Assembly: GCF_007556605.1 (NCBI RefSeq)
Contig: NZ_VJND01000001.1
Coordinates: 62,001-126,000, forward strand
Length of the DNA stretch: 64,000 nt
Direction: 5' to 3'
Source of the DNA: Tepidimonas sediminis
GTDB taxonomy: Bacteria > Pseudomonadota > Gammaproteobacteria > Burkholderiales > Burkholderiaceae_C
Program-made: the position numbers and the translations under genes
Part shown: positions 32,236 to 46,374 of the stretch, one piece after another
Layout: each line of letters starts with the position of its first letter
Position numbering within the stretch: position 1 is the first letter of the stretch
Notes under the pieces: model-generated
Told to the model about the DNA's origin: nothing
Database searches by the model: none
What the model saw: only the letters and a program-made list of their open reading frames with translations

Positions 32236-33044
32236 TCGTCGGGCCGACGGGGCGGCACACCGTGCCGTGGCTGCTGACGCTGCTGCTGGCGGCGGTGCTG
32301 GCCGGCTGCGCGGGCGGACCGCGTCCGGGCGGGGCAGGGCAGGACTGGATCACCGAATCCGACGAGCCGCCGCAGCGCAAGCGTGCCCGCACGCGCGTGG
32401 AGCTGGCCGCCGGCTACTTCGAGCAAGGGCAGCTGACGGTGGCCCTGGACGAGGTCAAGCAGGCGATCCAGATCGATCCCACCTACGCCGCGGCCTTCAA
32501 CCTGCGCGGCCTGATCTACACCGCGCTGCGTGACCAGCGTCTGGCCGAGGACAGCTTTCAGCAGGCGCTGCGGCTCGACCCGCGCGATGGCGACACGTGG
32601 CACAACCTGGGCTGGATGTACTGCCAGGACGGGCGTTACCCGGCCTCGTTCGACGCCTTCCGCCGTGCGCTGGAGGCGCCCGCCTACCGGGGGCAGCCAC
32701 GCACCTGGCTGGCCTGGGGCGTGTGTCAGGCGCGCGCCGGTCAGCCGGCCGAAGCCGAGCGCACGCTGGCGCGCGCCTTCGAGCTCGACCCCGGCAACCC
32801 GATCACGATGTACAACCTGGCGCTGCTGCTGCACCAGCGCGGCGACGACGCGCGCGCGCAGTTCTACGCGCGCCGCCTCAACAACTCGGAGCTGGCCAAC
32901 GCCGAGTCGCTGTGGCTCGGCGTCAAGATCGAGCGGCGGCTGGGCAACCGCGAGGCGGCCGCGCAGCTGGGTGAGCAGCTGCGGCGGCGCTTCCCGGCCT
33001 CGCGCGAGGCCGGCGCGCTGGAGCGGGGGGCGTTCGATGAGTGA
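32232..33044 (+). CDS. pilF: Type IV pilus biogenesis/stability lipoprotein PilF (PilW)
   Basis: This 270-residue lipoprotein has a signal peptide ending in lipobox LAGC (about C27). At least four tetratricopeptide repeats follow from about residue 55 ([20 protein letters not shown] onward). PilF is the outer-membrane pilotin that helps secretin PilQ assemble. Position between rlmN and rodZ is the usual one in Burkholderiales and gammaproteobacteria. It overlaps both neighbours. Confidence 0.9.
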   Translation: MIVGPTGRHTVPWLLTLLLAAVLAGCAGGPRPGGAGQDWITESDEPPQRKRARTRVELAAGYFEQGQLTVALDEVKQAIQIDPTYAAAFNLRGLIYTALRDQRLAEDSFQQALRLDPRDGDTWHNLGWMYCQDGRYPASFDAFRRALEAPAYRGQPRTWLAWGVCQARAGQPAEAERTLARAFELDPGNPITMYNLALLLHQRGDDARAQFYARRLNNSELANAESLWLGVKIERRLGNREAAAQLGEQLRRRFPASREAGALERGAFDE

Positions 33045-33960
33045 ACCCGAGGTGTCGCCGCCGGCTCGTGCCGAAGACGCCGGCGCGCTGCTGCGCCAGG
33101 CACGCGAGCGCGCCGGCGTGCACATCGCCACGCTGGCCGGCATGCTCAAGGTGCCGGTGCAGCGCCTGCAGGCGCTGGAGGACGGTGCCTACGACGCGCT
33201 GCCCGACGCCACCTTCACGCGCGCGCTGGCGCTGTCGGTGTGCCGGGCGCTCAAGATCGATCCGGCGCCGGTGTTGGCGGCCTTGCCGACCAGTGAGGCG
33301 CCCCGGCTGACACCCTCCAGCGGCGATCTGGACACACCGATGCCGCGCAAGGGGGCGGTGCCGGCCTTCTCCGATGCGGCCGCCGCCACGGCGCGGCGCG
33401 GCCCGTTGCTGCTGGCCCTGCTGCTGTTGCTGGCGGCGGCGCTGGCGTGGTGGGGTCTGCCCGCCGGGCTGCTCGACCCGGTGCCGGCACCCGCCGCGTC
33501 CTCCGTGGCCGAGCCGGTGGCCACGTCCCCCGCGGCCATGCCGGCCCAGCCTGCGCCGGCCGGCTCCGGGCCGAGTGGCACCGTGGCCGGCGGCGTGGCG
33601 GTGTCCGACGCCCTCCCTTCCTCGGCCCCTGCGCCAGCCGCATCGGAGCCCGCCGCCCGTGAGCCAGCGCCGGGCGCGGCCGGCGCCGCCGCCCCTGCCG
33701 GCGGGCAGACCGCCGAGGCGGCGCCGGCTGCGCTGTTGCTGCGCGCGTCGGCTTCCAGCTGGATCCAGGTCACCGGCGCCTCCGGCCGCGTGCTGCTGCA
33801 GCGCAACGTGGCGCCCGGCGAGACGCTGCGCTTCGATGAGGATCTGCCGCTGGCGGTGGTGGTCGGGCGGGCCGACGCCACGCAGGCCGAGGTGCGCGGC
33901 CGGCCGCTGGATCTGGCGGCACTGGCGCGCAACAACGTGGCCCGCTTCGAGGTTCGCTGA
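33037..33960 (+). CDS. rodZ: RodZ-like helix-turn-helix membrane protein
   Basis: This 307-residue protein has an N-terminal HTH of the RodZ type ([20 protein letters not shown], then [18 protein letters not shown]), one membrane helix at ~122-140, a long Ala/Pro-rich periplasmic linker (~145-235), and a C-terminal DUF4115 domain ([19 protein letters not shown]). RodZ links MreB to the cell envelope. The start overlaps pilF by 8 bases. The linker is low complexity, so its sequence has little diagnostic value. Confidence 0.85.
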   Translation: MSEPEVSPPARAEDAGALLRQARERAGVHIATLAGMLKVPVQRLQALEDGAYDALPDATFTRALALSVCRALKIDPAPVLAALPTSEAPRLTPSSGDLDTPMPRKGAVPAFSDAAAATARRGPLLLALLLLLAAALAWWGLPAGLLDPVPAPAASSVAEPVATSPAAMPAQPAPAGSGPSGTVAGGVAVSDALPSSAPAPAASEPAAREPAPGAAGAAAPAGGQTAEAAPAALLLRASASSWIQVTGASGRVLLQRNVAPGETLRFDEDLPLAVVVGRADATQAEVRGRPLDLAALARNNVARFEVR

Positions 33961-33967
33961 CGCATCC

Positions 33968-35278
33968 ATGGACGCCAAGACCAGGGCCGCCGATCGAGCG
34001 GCCGCCGACGATCGCCCGATCCCGCTGCCGGCCGCCGCGCCGCGCCGCTCGCGCCAGGGGGTGGTGAGTTGGGGCGCGCACCGCGTCACCCTCGGGGGGG
34101 ATGCGCCGGTGCGCGTGCAGTCGATGACCAACACCGACACCGCCGACGCCATCGCCACCGCGATCCAGGTCAAGGAGCTGGCGCAGGCCGGCTCGGAGCT
34201 GGTGCGCCTGACCGTCAACCACGACGAGGCCGCGCGCGCGGTGCCGCACATCCGCGAGCAGCTCGACCGCATGGGCGTGCCGGTGCCGCTGATCGGCGAC
34301 TTCCACTTCAACGGCCACCGGCTGCTGCACGATCACCCGGACATGGCGCAGGCGCTGTCCAAGTACCGCATCAACCCCGGCAACGTGGGCCGCGGCGACA
34401 AGAAGGACCGGCAGTTCGCGCTGATGGTGGAGGCGGCGCTGCGCTGGGGCAAGCCGATCCGCATCGGCGTCAACTGGGGCAGCCTGGACCAGGAGCTGCT
34501 GGCCGAGCTGATGGACGCCAACGCGCGCCGCGCGCGGCCGTGGGATGCGCGGCAGGTCATGTACGAGGCGTTGATCACCTCCGCGCTGGCCTCGGCCGAG
34601 CGCGCGCAGCAGCTCGGCATGAAGCCCGAAGATATCGTGCTGTCGTGCAAGGTGTCGCACGTGCAGGATTTGATCGCGGTCTATCAGGAGCTGGCGCGCC
34701 GCTGCGACCACCCGCTGCACCTGGGTCTGACCGAGGCCGGCATGGGCGCGCGCGGCGTGGTGGCTTCCACCGCGGCGCTGGCGGTGCTGCTGCAGCAGGG
34801 CATCGGCGACACCATCCGCGTCAGCCTCACGCCGCAGCCCGGTGAGCCGCGCACGCAGGAGGTGGTGGTGGCGCTGGAGATCCTGCAGGCGCTGGGGTTG
34901 CGCGCCTTCGTGCCCAGCGTCACCGCCTGCCCGGGCTGCGGCCGCACCACCAGCACCGTGTTCCAGGAGCTGGCCAAGCAGATCGACGACCACCTGCGCG
35001 CCGCCATGCCCGAATGGCGCCGGCGCTACCCCGGCGTCGAGAACCTGAAAGTGGCGGTGATGGGCTGCATCGTCAACGGCCCGGGCGAGAGCAAGCATGC
35101 CGACATCGGCATCAGCCTGCCCGGCACCGGCGAGGCGCCCGCCGCTCCGGTGTACGTCGACGGCCAGAAGGTGGCCACGCTGCGCGGCGAGCGCATCGCC
35201 GAGGACTTCCGCCAGATCGTCGAGGATTACGTGGCGCGCCGCTGGGGCCGGCGTGCCGAGGCACAAGGCAACGCATGA
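33968..35278 (+). CDS. ispG: 4-hydroxy-3-methylbut-2-enyl diphosphate synthase
   Basis: This 436-residue iron-sulfur enzyme of the MEP isoprenoid pathway has the TIM-barrel start [20 protein letters not shown], the [10 protein letters not shown] motif, and the C-terminal cluster cysteines in [14 protein letters not shown] and [12 protein letters not shown]. Full length. The stop overlaps the hisS start. Confidence 0.97.
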   Translation: MDAKTRAADRAAADDRPIPLPAAAPRRSRQGVVSWGAHRVTLGGDAPVRVQSMTNTDTADAIATAIQVKELAQAGSELVRLTVNHDEAARAVPHIREQLDRMGVPVPLIGDFHFNGHRLLHDHPDMAQALSKYRINPGNVGRGDKKDRQFALMVEAALRWGKPIRIGVNWGSLDQELLAELMDANARRARPWDARQVMYEALITSALASAERAQQLGMKPEDIVLSCKVSHVQDLIAVYQELARRCDHPLHLGLTEAGMGARGVVASTAALAVLLQQGIGDTIRVSLTPQPGEPRTQEVVVALEILQALGLRAFVPSVTACPGCGRTTSTVFQELAKQIDDHLRAAMPEWRRRYPGVENLKVAVMGCIVNGPGESKHADIGISLPGTGEAPAAPVYVDGQKVATLRGERIAEDFRQIVEDYVARRWGRRAEAQGNA

Positions 35279-36579
35279 GCGAACGCATCACCGCCGTCAA
35301 GGGCATGAACGACATCGCGCCGCCGCAGTCGGCGCACTGGGAGTGGCTGGAGGCGCGCGTGCGCACCGTGCTGCAGCGCTACGGCTACCGCAACATCCGC
35401 ACGCCGATCGTGGAGCCGCTGACGCTGTTCGTGCGCGGGCTGGGCGAGGTCACCGACATCGTCGAGAAGGAGATGTACGCCTTCGAGGATCGGCTCAACG
35501 GCGAGCAGCTGGCGCTGCGGCCGGAGGGCACGGCCGGCGTGGTGCGCGCGGTGGTGGAGCATTCGTTGCTCTACGACGGGCCGAAGCGCTTCTACTACAT
35601 GGGGCCGATGTTCCGGCACGAGCGGCCGCAGCGCGGGCGCTACCGCCAGTTCCACCAGATCGGGGTGGAGGCGTTGGGCCTGGCCGGGCCGGAGGTGGAT
35701 GCCGAGCTGATCGCGATGGCGGCCGACCTGTGGCGCGAGCTCGGGTTGCAGGACGTCACGCTGGAGCTCAACACGCTGGGCCAGCCGGCCGAGCGTGCCG
35801 CGCACCGGCAAGCGCTGATCGCCTACTTCGAGCGGCACCGCGATCAGCTCGACGAGGACGCGCGCCGTCGCCTCCACACCAACCCGCTGCGCATCCTCGA
35901 CACCAAGAACCCGGCGATGCAGGCGCTGGTGGAGGGCGCGCCGCGGCTGCTGGACCACCTGGGGTCGGCCTCGCGCGCACACTTCGAGACCGTCTGTGCG
36001 CTGCTGGAGGCGCTGGGCATCGGCTACCGCGTCAACCCGCGGCTGGTGCGCGGGCTCGACTATTACCAGCACACGGTGTTCGAGTTCGTCACCACGTCGC
36101 TGGGCGCCCAGGGCACGGTCTGCGCCGGCGGGCGCTACGACGGGCTGATCGCCGAGCTGGGCGGCAAGCCCGCGCCCGGGGTGGGCTGGGCGATGGGCGT
36201 GGAGCGGATCCTGGCGCTGCTGGAGGCGCAGCAGCGCCTGCCCGCGGCGCCGGTGCCCGATGCCTACGCGATCGTGCCGGATGCGGCGGCCTGGCCGCGC
36301 GTGCTGCCGGCGCTGCGCGCGCTGCGCGCCGCCGGCGTGCAGGTGCTGATGCACGCCAGCACCCCCGAGGGGCTGGCCAGCATGAAGGCGCAGTTCAAGA
36401 AGGCCGACGCCAGCGGTGCGCGCTACGCGCTGATCTTCGGCGCCGACGAGCTGGCGCAGGGCATGGTGGCGGTCAAGCCGCTGCGCGCCGAGGCCGCGGG
36501 CGCCATCGTGCAGCAGGTGCTGCGCCCGCTGGACGGCGTGGCCGCCTGGGCGGGCGAGCTGCTCAGCCGCGGCGCCTGA
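35275..36579 (+). CDS. hisS: Histidyl-tRNA synthetase
   Basis: This 434-residue class II aminoacyl-tRNA synthetase has motif 1 around [17 protein letters not shown], motif 2 [19 protein letters not shown], the histidine motif [15 protein letters not shown], motif 3 GGRYDGL...GWAMGVER, and a C-terminal anticodon-binding domain. ispG-hisS-yfgM-bamB-der is a widely conserved order. Confidence 0.98.
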   Translation: MSERITAVKGMNDIAPPQSAHWEWLEARVRTVLQRYGYRNIRTPIVEPLTLFVRGLGEVTDIVEKEMYAFEDRLNGEQLALRPEGTAGVVRAVVEHSLLYDGPKRFYYMGPMFRHERPQRGRYRQFHQIGVEALGLAGPEVDAELIAMAADLWRELGLQDVTLELNTLGQPAERAAHRQALIAYFERHRDQLDEDARRRLHTNPLRILDTKNPAMQALVEGAPRLLDHLGSASRAHFETVCALLEALGIGYRVNPRLVRGLDYYQHTVFEFVTTSLGAQGTVCAGGRYDGLIAELGGKPAPGVGWAMGVERILALLEAQQRLPAAPVPDAYAIVPDAAAWPRVLPALRALRAAGVQVLMHASTPEGLASMKAQFKKADASGARYALIFGADELAQGMVAVKPLRAEAAGAIVQQVLRPLDGVAAWAGELLSRGA

Positions 36580-36634
36580 GCGGCGCGCCGCGCACCCCCT
36601 ACAATGCGGCGCCAACGCACGTGACGGACGATCC

Positions 36635-37300
36635 ATGGCCGCCTACGATCTCGAAGAACAGGAACAGCTCGCCCAGCTCAAGGCCTTCTGGGCCCGGTGG
36701 GGTGGCCTCATCACCTGGGCGCTGACGGCCGCGCTGCTGTCCTACGCCGGTTGGCAGGGCTGGCAATACTGGCAGAACCGGCAGGCGTTGCAGGCCGCGG
36801 CGCTGCTGGACGAGCTGGAACAGGGCGCCCAGGCGGGCGACGCGGCGCGCGTGCAGCGCGCGCTGGCCGACCTGCAGGCCCAGGCCGGGCGCACCGCGCA
36901 GGCGCGCCTGGGGGCGCTCGTGGCCGCGCGCTCGTTGGCCGAGGCCGAACGGGCCGATGAGGCGCGCGCGGCGCTGCGCTTCGTGATCGGGCGGCGCGAC
37001 GATGACGAGATCGCCGCGGTGGCGCGGCTGCGCCTGGCGGGGTTGGCGCTCGATGCCGGTCAGCTGGAGGAGGCGCAGCGCCTGCTGGATGCCCCGGTGC
37101 CGGCGGCCTTCGAGCCGTGGCGCGCCGACCGGCTGGGCGACCTGCGCCAGCGCCAGGGCCAGGCCGAGGCGGCGCGCGAGGCCTGGCTGAAGGCCTGGCG
37201 CGGCCTGGACGGTGACGTCGGCTGGCGCGGCATCGTCGAAGCCAAGCTCAACGCGCTCGGCGTCGATCCGGGCGCCAGTCAGGGAGGGCAGCAGCCATGA
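36635..37300 (+). CDS. yfgM: YfgM-family tetratricopeptide membrane protein
   Basis: This 221-residue protein has a short cytoplasmic N terminus (DLEEQEQLAQLKAFWARWG), one membrane helix at ~24-42 and a periplasmic TPR-like domain. YfgM is an ancillary subunit of the SecYEG translocon that interacts with PpiD in E. coli. The last four bases overlap the bamB start. Confidence 0.88.
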   Translation: MAAYDLEEQEQLAQLKAFWARWGGLITWALTAALLSYAGWQGWQYWQNRQALQAAALLDELEQGAQAGDAARVQRALADLQAQAGRTAQARLGALVAARSLAEAERADEARAALRFVIGRRDDDEIAAVARLRLAGLALDAGQLEEAQRLLDAPVPAAFEPWRADRLGDLRQRQGQAEAAREAWLKAWRGLDGDVGWRGIVEAKLNALGVDPGASQGGQQP

Positions 37301-38445
37301 CCATGCTCGCACGTGGGGGCAGGCGGCGCTGGCAGGCCGTGGCCGCGCTGCTGACCGGCGTCGTGCTGCTGGGGGCGTGTGCCTCTGGCGCCAAGAAGCC
37401 GCAACCGGCGCCGCTGGAGCCGGTGGTGCCACTGGTGGAGGCGCGCCAGGTCTGGCGACAGCAGGTCGGTCCGGTCGATGCGCTGCTGGTGCCGGTGGTG
37501 CGTGACGGCCAGCTGGCGGTGGCCAACGCGGCCGGCGAGGTCAGCGTCTTCGACGGCGAGGGCGGCAGCCTGCGCTGGCGCGCCGCGGCCGGCGCGCCGA
37601 TGGCCGCCGGCGTCGGCTTCGACGGCCGCCGCGCCGCGCTGGTGACGCGTGACGGCGAGCTGGTGGCGCTGACGCCAGCCGGCGTGGCGTGGCGCCAGCG
37701 CCTGTCGGCACGCGTCTACACCGCGCCGCTGGTGGCGGGCGAGCGTGTCTTCGTGCTGGCCGGCGACCGCAGTGTCAGCGCGTTCGACGCGCGCACCGGC
37801 GCGCGCCTGTGGCAGTACACCAGCCGCGGTACCGAGCCGCTGGTGCTGCAGCAGACCGGGCTGCTGACCGCGGTGGGCAACACGCTGGTGGCCGGCATCG
37901 GCGGTCGCCTCGTGGGACTGGATCCGGACGACGGTCGCGTGCGCTGGGACGCGGTGATCGGGCGCACGCGCGGTGCCACCGAGATCGAGCGGCTGGTCGA
38001 TCTCGTCGGCCGCGCCGGGCGCGACGGCGACGTGCTCTGTGCGCGCGCGTTCCAGGCCGCCATCGGTTGCGTGGATGCCGCCAGCGGGCGCCTGTTGTGG
38101 ACACAGCCGGCGGATGGCGCCACCGGCGTGCAGGCCGATGCCGACCGTGTCTACGGGGCCGAGGCCAACGGTCGCGTCATCGCGCTGGCGCGGCGCGACG
38201 GCGCGCGCCTGTGGGTCAACGAGCGGTTGCTGCACCGGGGCCTGACCGCCCCGCTGGCGATCGGCCGCTCGCTGGCCATCGGCGATGCGCAGGGTTACGT
38301 GCACCTGCTGGCCCGCGCCGACGGCGCCATGCTCAACCGCCTGCCCACCGACGGCTCGGCGATCGTCGACGGACCGCTGGCGGTGGGCAACACGCTGATC
38401 GCCGTCACGCGCAACGGCGGCGTCTACGCCTGGCGGCCGCAATGA
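37297..38445 (+). CDS. bamB: Outer membrane protein assembly factor BamB (lipoprotein)
   Basis: This 382-residue lipoprotein has signal peptide and lipobox LLGAC (about C28). It folds as a PQQ-type beta-propeller with recurring blades such as [28 protein letters not shown] and [13 protein letters not shown]. It is a BAM complex subunit, so bamB here and bamD at 27112 place two assembly factors in one window. Overlaps der by four bases. Confidence 0.93.
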   Translation: MTMLARGGRRRWQAVAALLTGVVLLGACASGAKKPQPAPLEPVVPLVEARQVWRQQVGPVDALLVPVVRDGQLAVANAAGEVSVFDGEGGSLRWRAAAGAPMAAGVGFDGRRAALVTRDGELVALTPAGVAWRQRLSARVYTAPLVAGERVFVLAGDRSVSAFDARTGARLWQYTSRGTEPLVLQQTGLLTAVGNTLVAGIGGRLVGLDPDDGRVRWDAVIGRTRGATEIERLVDLVGRAGRDGDVLCARAFQAAIGCVDAASGRLLWTQPADGATGVQADADRVYGAEANGRVIALARRDGARLWVNERLLHRGLTAPLAIGRSLAIGDAQGYVHLLARADGAMLNRLPTDGSAIVDGPLAVGNTLIAVTRNGGVYAWRPQ

Positions 38446-39794
38446 CGCGCCCGACGCCGGTGGTGGCGTTGGTCGGGCGGCCCAACGTCGGCAAGTCCAC
38501 GCTGTTCAACCGCCTCACGCGCAGCCGCGACGCGCTGGTGGCCGACCTGCCGGGCCTGACGCGCGACCGCCACTACGGCCAGGCGCGCTGGGGTGGACGC
38601 GACTTCATCGTCGTCGACACCGGCGGCTTCGAGCCGAGCGCCGAGCAGGGCGTCGTGCGCGAGATGGCCAAGCAGACGCGGCAGGCGGTGGCCGAGGCCG
38701 ACGTGGTGCTGTTCGTCGTCGACGCGCGTGCCGGGCTGACGGCGCAGGACCACGACATCGCCGCCTATCTGCGCCGCCTCGGCAAGCCGGTGGTGCTGGT
38801 GGCCAACAAGGCCGAGGGCATGCGCGAAAGCGGTCAGTGGGCCGAGTTCTACGAGCTCGGGCTGGGCGACGTGGTGCCGGTGTCGGCGGCGCACGGACAG
38901 GGGCTGCGCTCGCTGGTGGAGGCGGCGCTGGCGCGGCTCGACCTGCCGCAGGACGACGAAGAGGCGGCCGGGCAAGCCAAGGCACGCGACGACGAGGGGG
39001 TCATCCGGCTGGCGGTGGCCGGCCGGCCCAACGTTGGCAAGTCGACGTTGATCAACGCCTGGCTGGGCGAGGAGCGGCTGGTGGCGTTCGACCTGCCGGG
39101 CACCACGCGCGACGCCATCCGCGTGCCGTTCGAGCGTCAGGGCCGGCGCTTCGAGCTGATCGACACCGCCGGCCTGCGCCGCAAGGGCAGGGTCTTCCAG
39201 GCGGTGGAGAAGTTCTCGGTCGTCAAGACGCTGCAGGCGATCGAGGGCGCGCACGTGGTGCTGCTGCTGCTGGACGCCACCGAGGGCGTCACCGAGCAGG
39301 ACGCGCACATCGCCGGCTTCATCCTCGACAGCGGCCGCTCGGTGGTGCTGGCGGTCAACAAGTGGGACGCCGCCGACGACTACCAGCGCCAGCTGGTGCA
39401 GCGCTCGATCGAGGCGCGGCTGGGCTTCCTCAAGCACGCGCCGCTGCACTTCATCTCGGCGCGTCAGCGCCAGGGCATCCAGGCGCTGTGGGGCTCGATC
39501 GTGCGCGCCTATGAATCGGCGATGATCAAGATGCCGACGCCGCTGCTGACCCGTCTGCTGCACGAGGCGGTGGCCTACCAGGCGCCGAAGCGCGCCGGCA
39601 ACGTCCGCCCCAAGCTGCGCTACGCCCACCAGGGCGGCCACAACCCGCCGGTCATCGTCATCCACGGCAACGCGCTGGAGCATGTCGGCGACGCCTATCG
39701 GCGCTACCTCGAGGCGCGCTTCCGCAAGGCGTTCGACCTCGTCGGCACGCCGCTGCGCATCGAGTTGCGCACGCAGGACAACCCCTACGCCTGA
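38442..39794 (+). CDS. der: Ribosome-associated GTPase Der (EngA)
   Basis: This 450-residue protein has two tandem GTPase domains: first P-loop [14 protein letters not shown], with DTGGFE and NKAEG; second [15 protein letters not shown], with DTAGLRRK and NKWDA; then the KH-like C-terminal domain ([20 protein letters not shown]). It is required for 50S subunit maturation. The GTG codon use and GC content match the neighbours. Confidence 0.97.
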   Translation: MTRPTPVVALVGRPNVGKSTLFNRLTRSRDALVADLPGLTRDRHYGQARWGGRDFIVVDTGGFEPSAEQGVVREMAKQTRQAVAEADVVLFVVDARAGLTAQDHDIAAYLRRLGKPVVLVANKAEGMRESGQWAEFYELGLGDVVPVSAAHGQGLRSLVEAALARLDLPQDDEEAAGQAKARDDEGVIRLAVAGRPNVGKSTLINAWLGEERLVAFDLPGTTRDAIRVPFERQGRRFELIDTAGLRRKGRVFQAVEKFSVVKTLQAIEGAHVVLLLLDATEGVTEQDAHIAGFILDSGRSVVLAVNKWDAADDYQRQLVQRSIEARLGFLKHAPLHFISARQRQGIQALWGSIVRAYESAMIKMPTPLLTRLLHEAVAYQAPKRAGNVRPKLRYAHQGGHNPPVIVIHGNALEHVGDAYRRYLEARFRKAFDLVGTPLRIELRTQDNPYA

Positions 39795-39876
39795 GCGCGC
39801 CGGCGCACAGGTGGCGATTGTGGTAACTTCGCCGTTCGGTTTTCTTTTTTCACCCCCCACGAACACGGAAGATATC

Positions 39877-40125
39877 GTGAGCAACAACAAGGCCCAACTC
39901 CTTCAGGACCCGTTTCTCAACCAGCTGCGCCGCGAGCACGTGCCGGTGTCGATCTACCTGGTCAACGGCATCAAGCTGCAGGGCCAGATCGAGTCGTTCG
40001 ACCAGTACGTCGTGCTGCTGCGCAACACGGTGACGCAGATGGTCTACAAGCACGCCATCTCGACCATCGTGCCCGGCCGTCCGGTGCAGTTCACGCCGGC
40101 GGCCAGCGCCGAGGGCAACGCCTGA
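39877..40125 (+). CDS. hfq: RNA chaperone Hfq
   Basis: This 82-residue Hfq has Sm1 [19 protein letters not shown], Sm2 [14 protein letters not shown] and the QDPFLNQLR proximal-face motif. It begins with GTG; the upstream CGGAAG is only a weak ribosome site. The 82-base gap after der contains a 5-bp stem (GGCGA/TCGCC, 39813-39833) and then a T-rich run, which may be a weak terminator, the hfq promoter area, or both. hfq-hflX-hflK-hflC follow as one unit. Confidence 0.97.
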   Translation: MSNNKAQLLQDPFLNQLRREHVPVSIYLVNGIKLQGQIESFDQYVVLLRNTVTQMVYKHAISTIVPGRPVQFTPAASAEGNA

Positions 40126-40130
40126 GCGCC

Positions 40131-41312
40131 GTGCACGCGGCGGCCAACGCCGAATCCGGGGCGACCCCGCCGGGGGTGATCCTGGTCGGGGTCGATCTCG
40201 GGCAGCCGCATTTCGATCCGACGCTGGCCGAGCTGGCCGAGCTGGCGCGCAGCGCCGGCTTCGTCGTGCTGGACCGCGTCGTATGCCGGCGCAAGGCCCC
40301 CGATGCGGCGCTGTTCGTCGGCAAGGGCAAGGCCGACGAGATCCAGGCGCTGGCGGCGGCGCACGGGGCGCGCGAGGTGCTGTTCGACCAGGCGCTCAGC
40401 CCCGCGCAGCAGCGCAACCTCGAGCGGCACCTGAAGCTGCCTGTCAACGACCGCGTGCTGCTGATCCTCAACATCTTCGCGCAGCGCGCGCGCAGCCACG
40501 AAGGCAAGCTGCAGGTGGAGCTGGCGCGCCTGCAGTACCTGCAGACGCGCTTGGTGCGCCGCTGGACGCACCTGGAGCGGCAAAGCGGCGGCATCGGCCT
40601 GCGCGGCGGCCCGGGCGAGACGCAGATCGAGCTGGACCGCCGCATGATCGCCGAGGCGATCCAGCGCACGCGCAAGCGGCTGGAGCTGGTCAAGCGCCAG
40701 CGCAACACGCAGCGCCGCCAGCGCCAGCGCCGCGGCACGTTCGACGTCTCGCTGGTGGGCTACACCAACGCCGGCAAGTCCACGCTTTTCAACGCCCTGG
40801 TCAAGGCGCGCGCCTACGCGGCCGACCAGCTGTTCGCGACGCTGGACACCACCACGCGCCAGCTCTACCTGGGGCCCGAGGCCGCTCACGTGTCGCTGTC
40901 GGACACGGTGGGCTTCATCCGCGACCTGCCGCACACGCTGGTGGAGGCGTTTTCCGCCACGCTGCAGGAGGCGCGCGAGGCCGACCTGCTGCTGCACGTC
41001 GTCGACGTGGCCAATCCGCAGCACCCCGAGCAGATCGAGGACGTGCTGCGCGTGCTGCGCGACATCGGTGCCGGCGACATTCCGCAGGTGCTGGTGGCCA
41101 ACAAGCTCGACGCGCTGCCCGCAGCGCAGCGGCCGCACGCGCTGCGCGACCAGATGGAACTCGACGGCCGCGTCGTGACTCGGGTCTTCGTGAGCGCCCT
41201 GACCGGTGAGGGGCTGCCCGAGCTGCGCGCGGTGCTGGCCGAGGCGGCACGGGCGCATCGGCTGGCGGCCGCCGGCGAAGGCGGCGATGGGGCACAATTG
41301 ACGTACCCTTGA
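40131..41312 (+). CDS. hflX: GTPase HflX
   Basis: This 393-residue GTPase has the HflX N-terminal domain (KGKADEIQALAAAHGAREV; FDQALSPAQQRNLE), a coiled coil, the glycine-rich GIGLRGGPGETQIE, P-loop GYTNAGKSTLFNAL, DTVGFIRDLP and NKLDAL. HflX splits stalled or stressed ribosomes in other bacteria. It starts with GTG five bases after hfq. Confidence 0.96.
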   Translation: MHAAANAESGATPPGVILVGVDLGQPHFDPTLAELAELARSAGFVVLDRVVCRRKAPDAALFVGKGKADEIQALAAAHGAREVLFDQALSPAQQRNLERHLKLPVNDRVLLILNIFAQRARSHEGKLQVELARLQYLQTRLVRRWTHLERQSGGIGLRGGPGETQIELDRRMIAEAIQRTRKRLELVKRQRNTQRRQRQRRGTFDVSLVGYTNAGKSTLFNALVKARAYAADQLFATLDTTTRQLYLGPEAAHVSLSDTVGFIRDLPHTLVEAFSATLQEAREADLLLHVVDVANPQHPEQIEDVLRVLRDIGAGDIPQVLVANKLDALPAAQRPHALRDQMELDGRVVTRVFVSALTGEGLPELRAVLAEAARAHRLAAAGEGGDGAQLTYP

Positions 41313-41327
41313 GAGGAACGAAAGCCG

Positions 41328-42701
41328 ATGAACGACCTGACCCCGGCGGGGCTTGAGCCAGGTGGCGTGCCGTCGCAGCGTGGCGGCGGCCGCGTACGCG
41401 CTTGGTGGCGCGGGCTGCGCGGTGTCTTCAACCTCAACGATCCGCGCTGGGGACGGGGCGACGACGGCGGCGGCCAAGACGAGCCGCGGCGCCCGCGCGG
41501 CGGGGCCCAGCAGCCGCCGGATCTGGACGAGCTCTGGCGCGACTTCAACCGCAAGCTGGGCGGCCTGTTCGGCGGCCGTGGCGGACGCGGGCAGGGCGGC
41601 GACGGCGGACGCGGCGGCTGGGGCGAGGAGCCCTTGCGCCGCCCCGACCCGAAGGGCACCGGCATCGGTATCGGCCTCATCGCCGGCGTGGCGGTGCTGA
41701 TCTGGCTCGGCACCGGTTTCTTCGTCGTGCAGGAGGGCCAGCAGGCCGTCATCACCCAGTTCGGCCGCTACCACAGCACGGTGGGGGCCGGCTTCAACTG
41801 GCGGCTGCCGTACCCGATCCAGCGCCACGAGACGGTGTTCGTGACCCAGATCCGCTCGGTCGACATCGGCCGCGACGCCATCGTGCGCGCCACCGGGCTG
41901 CGCGAGTCGGCGATGCTGACCGAGGACGAGAACATCGTCGAGATCAAGTTCGCCGTGCAGTACCGCCTCAGCGATGCGCGTGCCTACCTCTTCAACAGCC
42001 GCGACCCGGACGCCGCGGTGGTCAAGGCCGCCGAGACGGCGGTGCGCGAGGTGGTCGGCAAGATGAAGATGGATGCCGCGCTGGCCGAGGAGCGCGAGCA
42101 GATCGCGCCGCGCGTGCGCACGCTGATGCAGACCATCCTGGACCGCTACAACGTCGGCATCGAGATCGTCGGCATCAACCTGCAGGCCGGCGGCGTGCGC
42201 CCGCCCGAGCAGGTGCAGGCCGCCTTCGACGACGTGCTCAAGGCCGGCCAGGAGCGCGAGCGCGCCAAGAACGAGGCCGAGGCCTACGCCAACGACGTCG
42301 TGCCGCGCGCGCGCGGCGCGGCCTCGCGCCTGCTGGAGGAGGCCGAGGGCTACAAGGCGCGCATCGTGGCGCAGGCCCAGGGTGACGCGCAGCGCTTCGC
42401 CCTCGTGCAGGCCGAGTACGCCAAGGCGCCGCAGGTCATGCGCGAGCGCATGTACCTGGAGACCATGCAGCAGATCTACGCCAACGTGACCAAGGTGCTG
42501 GTCGACACGCGCGCGCAGTCCAGCCTGCTGTACCTGCCGCTGGACAAGATCATGCAGCAGGTCAGCGCCGGCGAGGCTGGCGGCGCTGCCACCGCGGTGG
42601 CGCCGCCGCTGGCCGCCGGCGCCGCCTCCGCGGCCGGCGGCAGCGGCCGCGACACGCGCTCGCGCGACGACGCGCGCAGCCGTGACCGTGAAGGGCGTTG
42701 A
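41328..42701 (+). CDS. hflK: FtsH protease modulator HflK
   Basis: This 457-residue SPFH-domain protein has a ~115-residue Gly/Arg/Asp-rich cytoplasmic N-terminal region, a membrane helix (~118-138), the SPFH domain (VQEGQQAVITQFGRYHSTVG) and a long coiled coil. With HflC it forms the periplasmic cage around FtsH. The C-terminal tail is Ala- and Arg/Asp-rich. Confidence 0.95.
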   Translation: MNDLTPAGLEPGGVPSQRGGGRVRAWWRGLRGVFNLNDPRWGRGDDGGGQDEPRRPRGGAQQPPDLDELWRDFNRKLGGLFGGRGGRGQGGDGGRGGWGEEPLRRPDPKGTGIGIGLIAGVAVLIWLGTGFFVVQEGQQAVITQFGRYHSTVGAGFNWRLPYPIQRHETVFVTQIRSVDIGRDAIVRATGLRESAMLTEDENIVEIKFAVQYRLSDARAYLFNSRDPDAAVVKAAETAVREVVGKMKMDAALAEEREQIAPRVRTLMQTILDRYNVGIEIVGINLQAGGVRPPEQVQAAFDDVLKAGQERERAKNEAEAYANDVVPRARGAASRLLEEAEGYKARIVAQAQGDAQRFALVQAEYAKAPQVMRERMYLETMQQIYANVTKVLVDTRAQSSLLYLPLDKIMQQVSAGEAGGAATAVAPPLAAGAASAAGGSGRDTRSRDDARSRDREGR

Positions 42702-42721
42702 CGGAGAGGAAGCGCAAAGCC

Positions 42722-43630
42722 ATGGCCAACCGCATTGGATTCTTCGTCTCGTCGCTGCTGGTGCTGCTGGCGGTGCTGAGCTCCACCATGTTCGTCGTCG
42801 ACCAGCGCCAGTTCGGCGTGGTGTTCCAGCTCGGGCAGATCCGCAAGGTCGTCACCGAGCCGGGCCTGAACTTCAAGCTGCCGCCGCCGTTCCAGAACGT
42901 GTCCTACATCGACAAGCGGCTGCTGACCCTGGAGAGCACCGACACCGAGCCGACGCTGACCGCCGAGAAGCAGCGCGTCGTCATCGACTGGTATGTGCGC
43001 TGGCGCATCTCCGACCCGTCGGCGTATATCCGCAACGTCGGACTGGACGAGCGCGCCGGCGCCGCCCAGTTGAACCGCGTGGTGCGCAACGCCTTCCAGC
43101 AGGAGGTCAACAAGCGCACCCTGCGCGAGCTGCTGTCCACCAAGCGCGAGGAGCTGATGGCCGCGGTGCAGCGCGAGGTGCTGGCCGCGGTGCGCGGCGC
43201 CGAAAAGCCCTGGGGCATCGACGTGGTGGACGTGCGCATCTCGCGCATCGACTACGCCGAGTCGATCACCCGCTCGGTCTATGACCGCATGGAAGCCGAG
43301 CGCAAGCGCGTGGCCAACGAGCTGCGCTCCACCGGCTTTGCCGAAGGCGAAAAGATCCGCGCCGAGGCCGACCGCCAGCGCGAGGTGATCCTGGCCGAGG
43401 CCTATCGCCAGGCGCAGAAGATCAAGGGCGAGGGCGACGCCGAAGCGGCGCGCATCTACAACCAGGCGTTCGGGCGCGATCCGGCGTTCGCGCAGTTCTA
43501 CCGCAGTCTGGAGGCCTACAAGGCCACCTTCAGCGGCAAGGGCGACGTGCTGGTCGTCGACCCGTCGTCGGAGTTCTTCAAGGCCTTCCGGGGCTCGGCC
43601 GGCGCGGGTGGCGGCGCCGGCGGGCGCTGA
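42722..43630 (+). CDS. hflC: FtsH protease modulator HflC
   Basis: This 302-residue partner of HflK has one N-terminal membrane helix (~5-23), an SPFH domain ([20 protein letters not shown]) and a coiled coil (RADREVI-like region ~215-245). ATG 42722 has GAGAGGA upstream at proper spacing; an in-frame TTG at 42698 would overlap hflK. Confidence 0.95.
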   Translation: MANRIGFFVSSLLVLLAVLSSTMFVVDQRQFGVVFQLGQIRKVVTEPGLNFKLPPPFQNVSYIDKRLLTLESTDTEPTLTAEKQRVVIDWYVRWRISDPSAYIRNVGLDERAGAAQLNRVVRNAFQQEVNKRTLRELLSTKREELMAAVQREVLAAVRGAEKPWGIDVVDVRISRIDYAESITRSVYDRMEAERKRVANELRSTGFAEGEKIRAEADRQREVILAEAYRQAQKIKGEGDAEAARIYNQAFGRDPAFAQFYRSLEAYKATFSGKGDVLVVDPSSEFFKAFRGSAGAGGGAGGR

Positions 43631-43706
43631 AGCCTCGCGCGCCCCGGGCGCAGGCAGGTCGCGCGCTACAATCGCGGCTTTGCCCGCTGCCCGAGCCCCG
43701 AGTGCC

Positions 43707-46341
<2,635 letters not shown>

Positions 46342-46374
46342 ACCCCGGCCCGTGGCCGCCAAGGACTCTGCGCC

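Noticed and set aside
33450-33730. Ala/Pro-rich stretch in rodZ as evidence of a frameshift
   Set aside because: RodZ proteins normally have a Pro/Ala-rich periplasmic linker, and the C-terminal DUF4115 domain follows in the same frame.
39813-39850. Stem plus T-run between der and hfq as a firm terminator
   Set aside because: The stem is only 5 bp with an 11-base loop and the T-run begins several bases later; it may equally be part of the hfq promoter.
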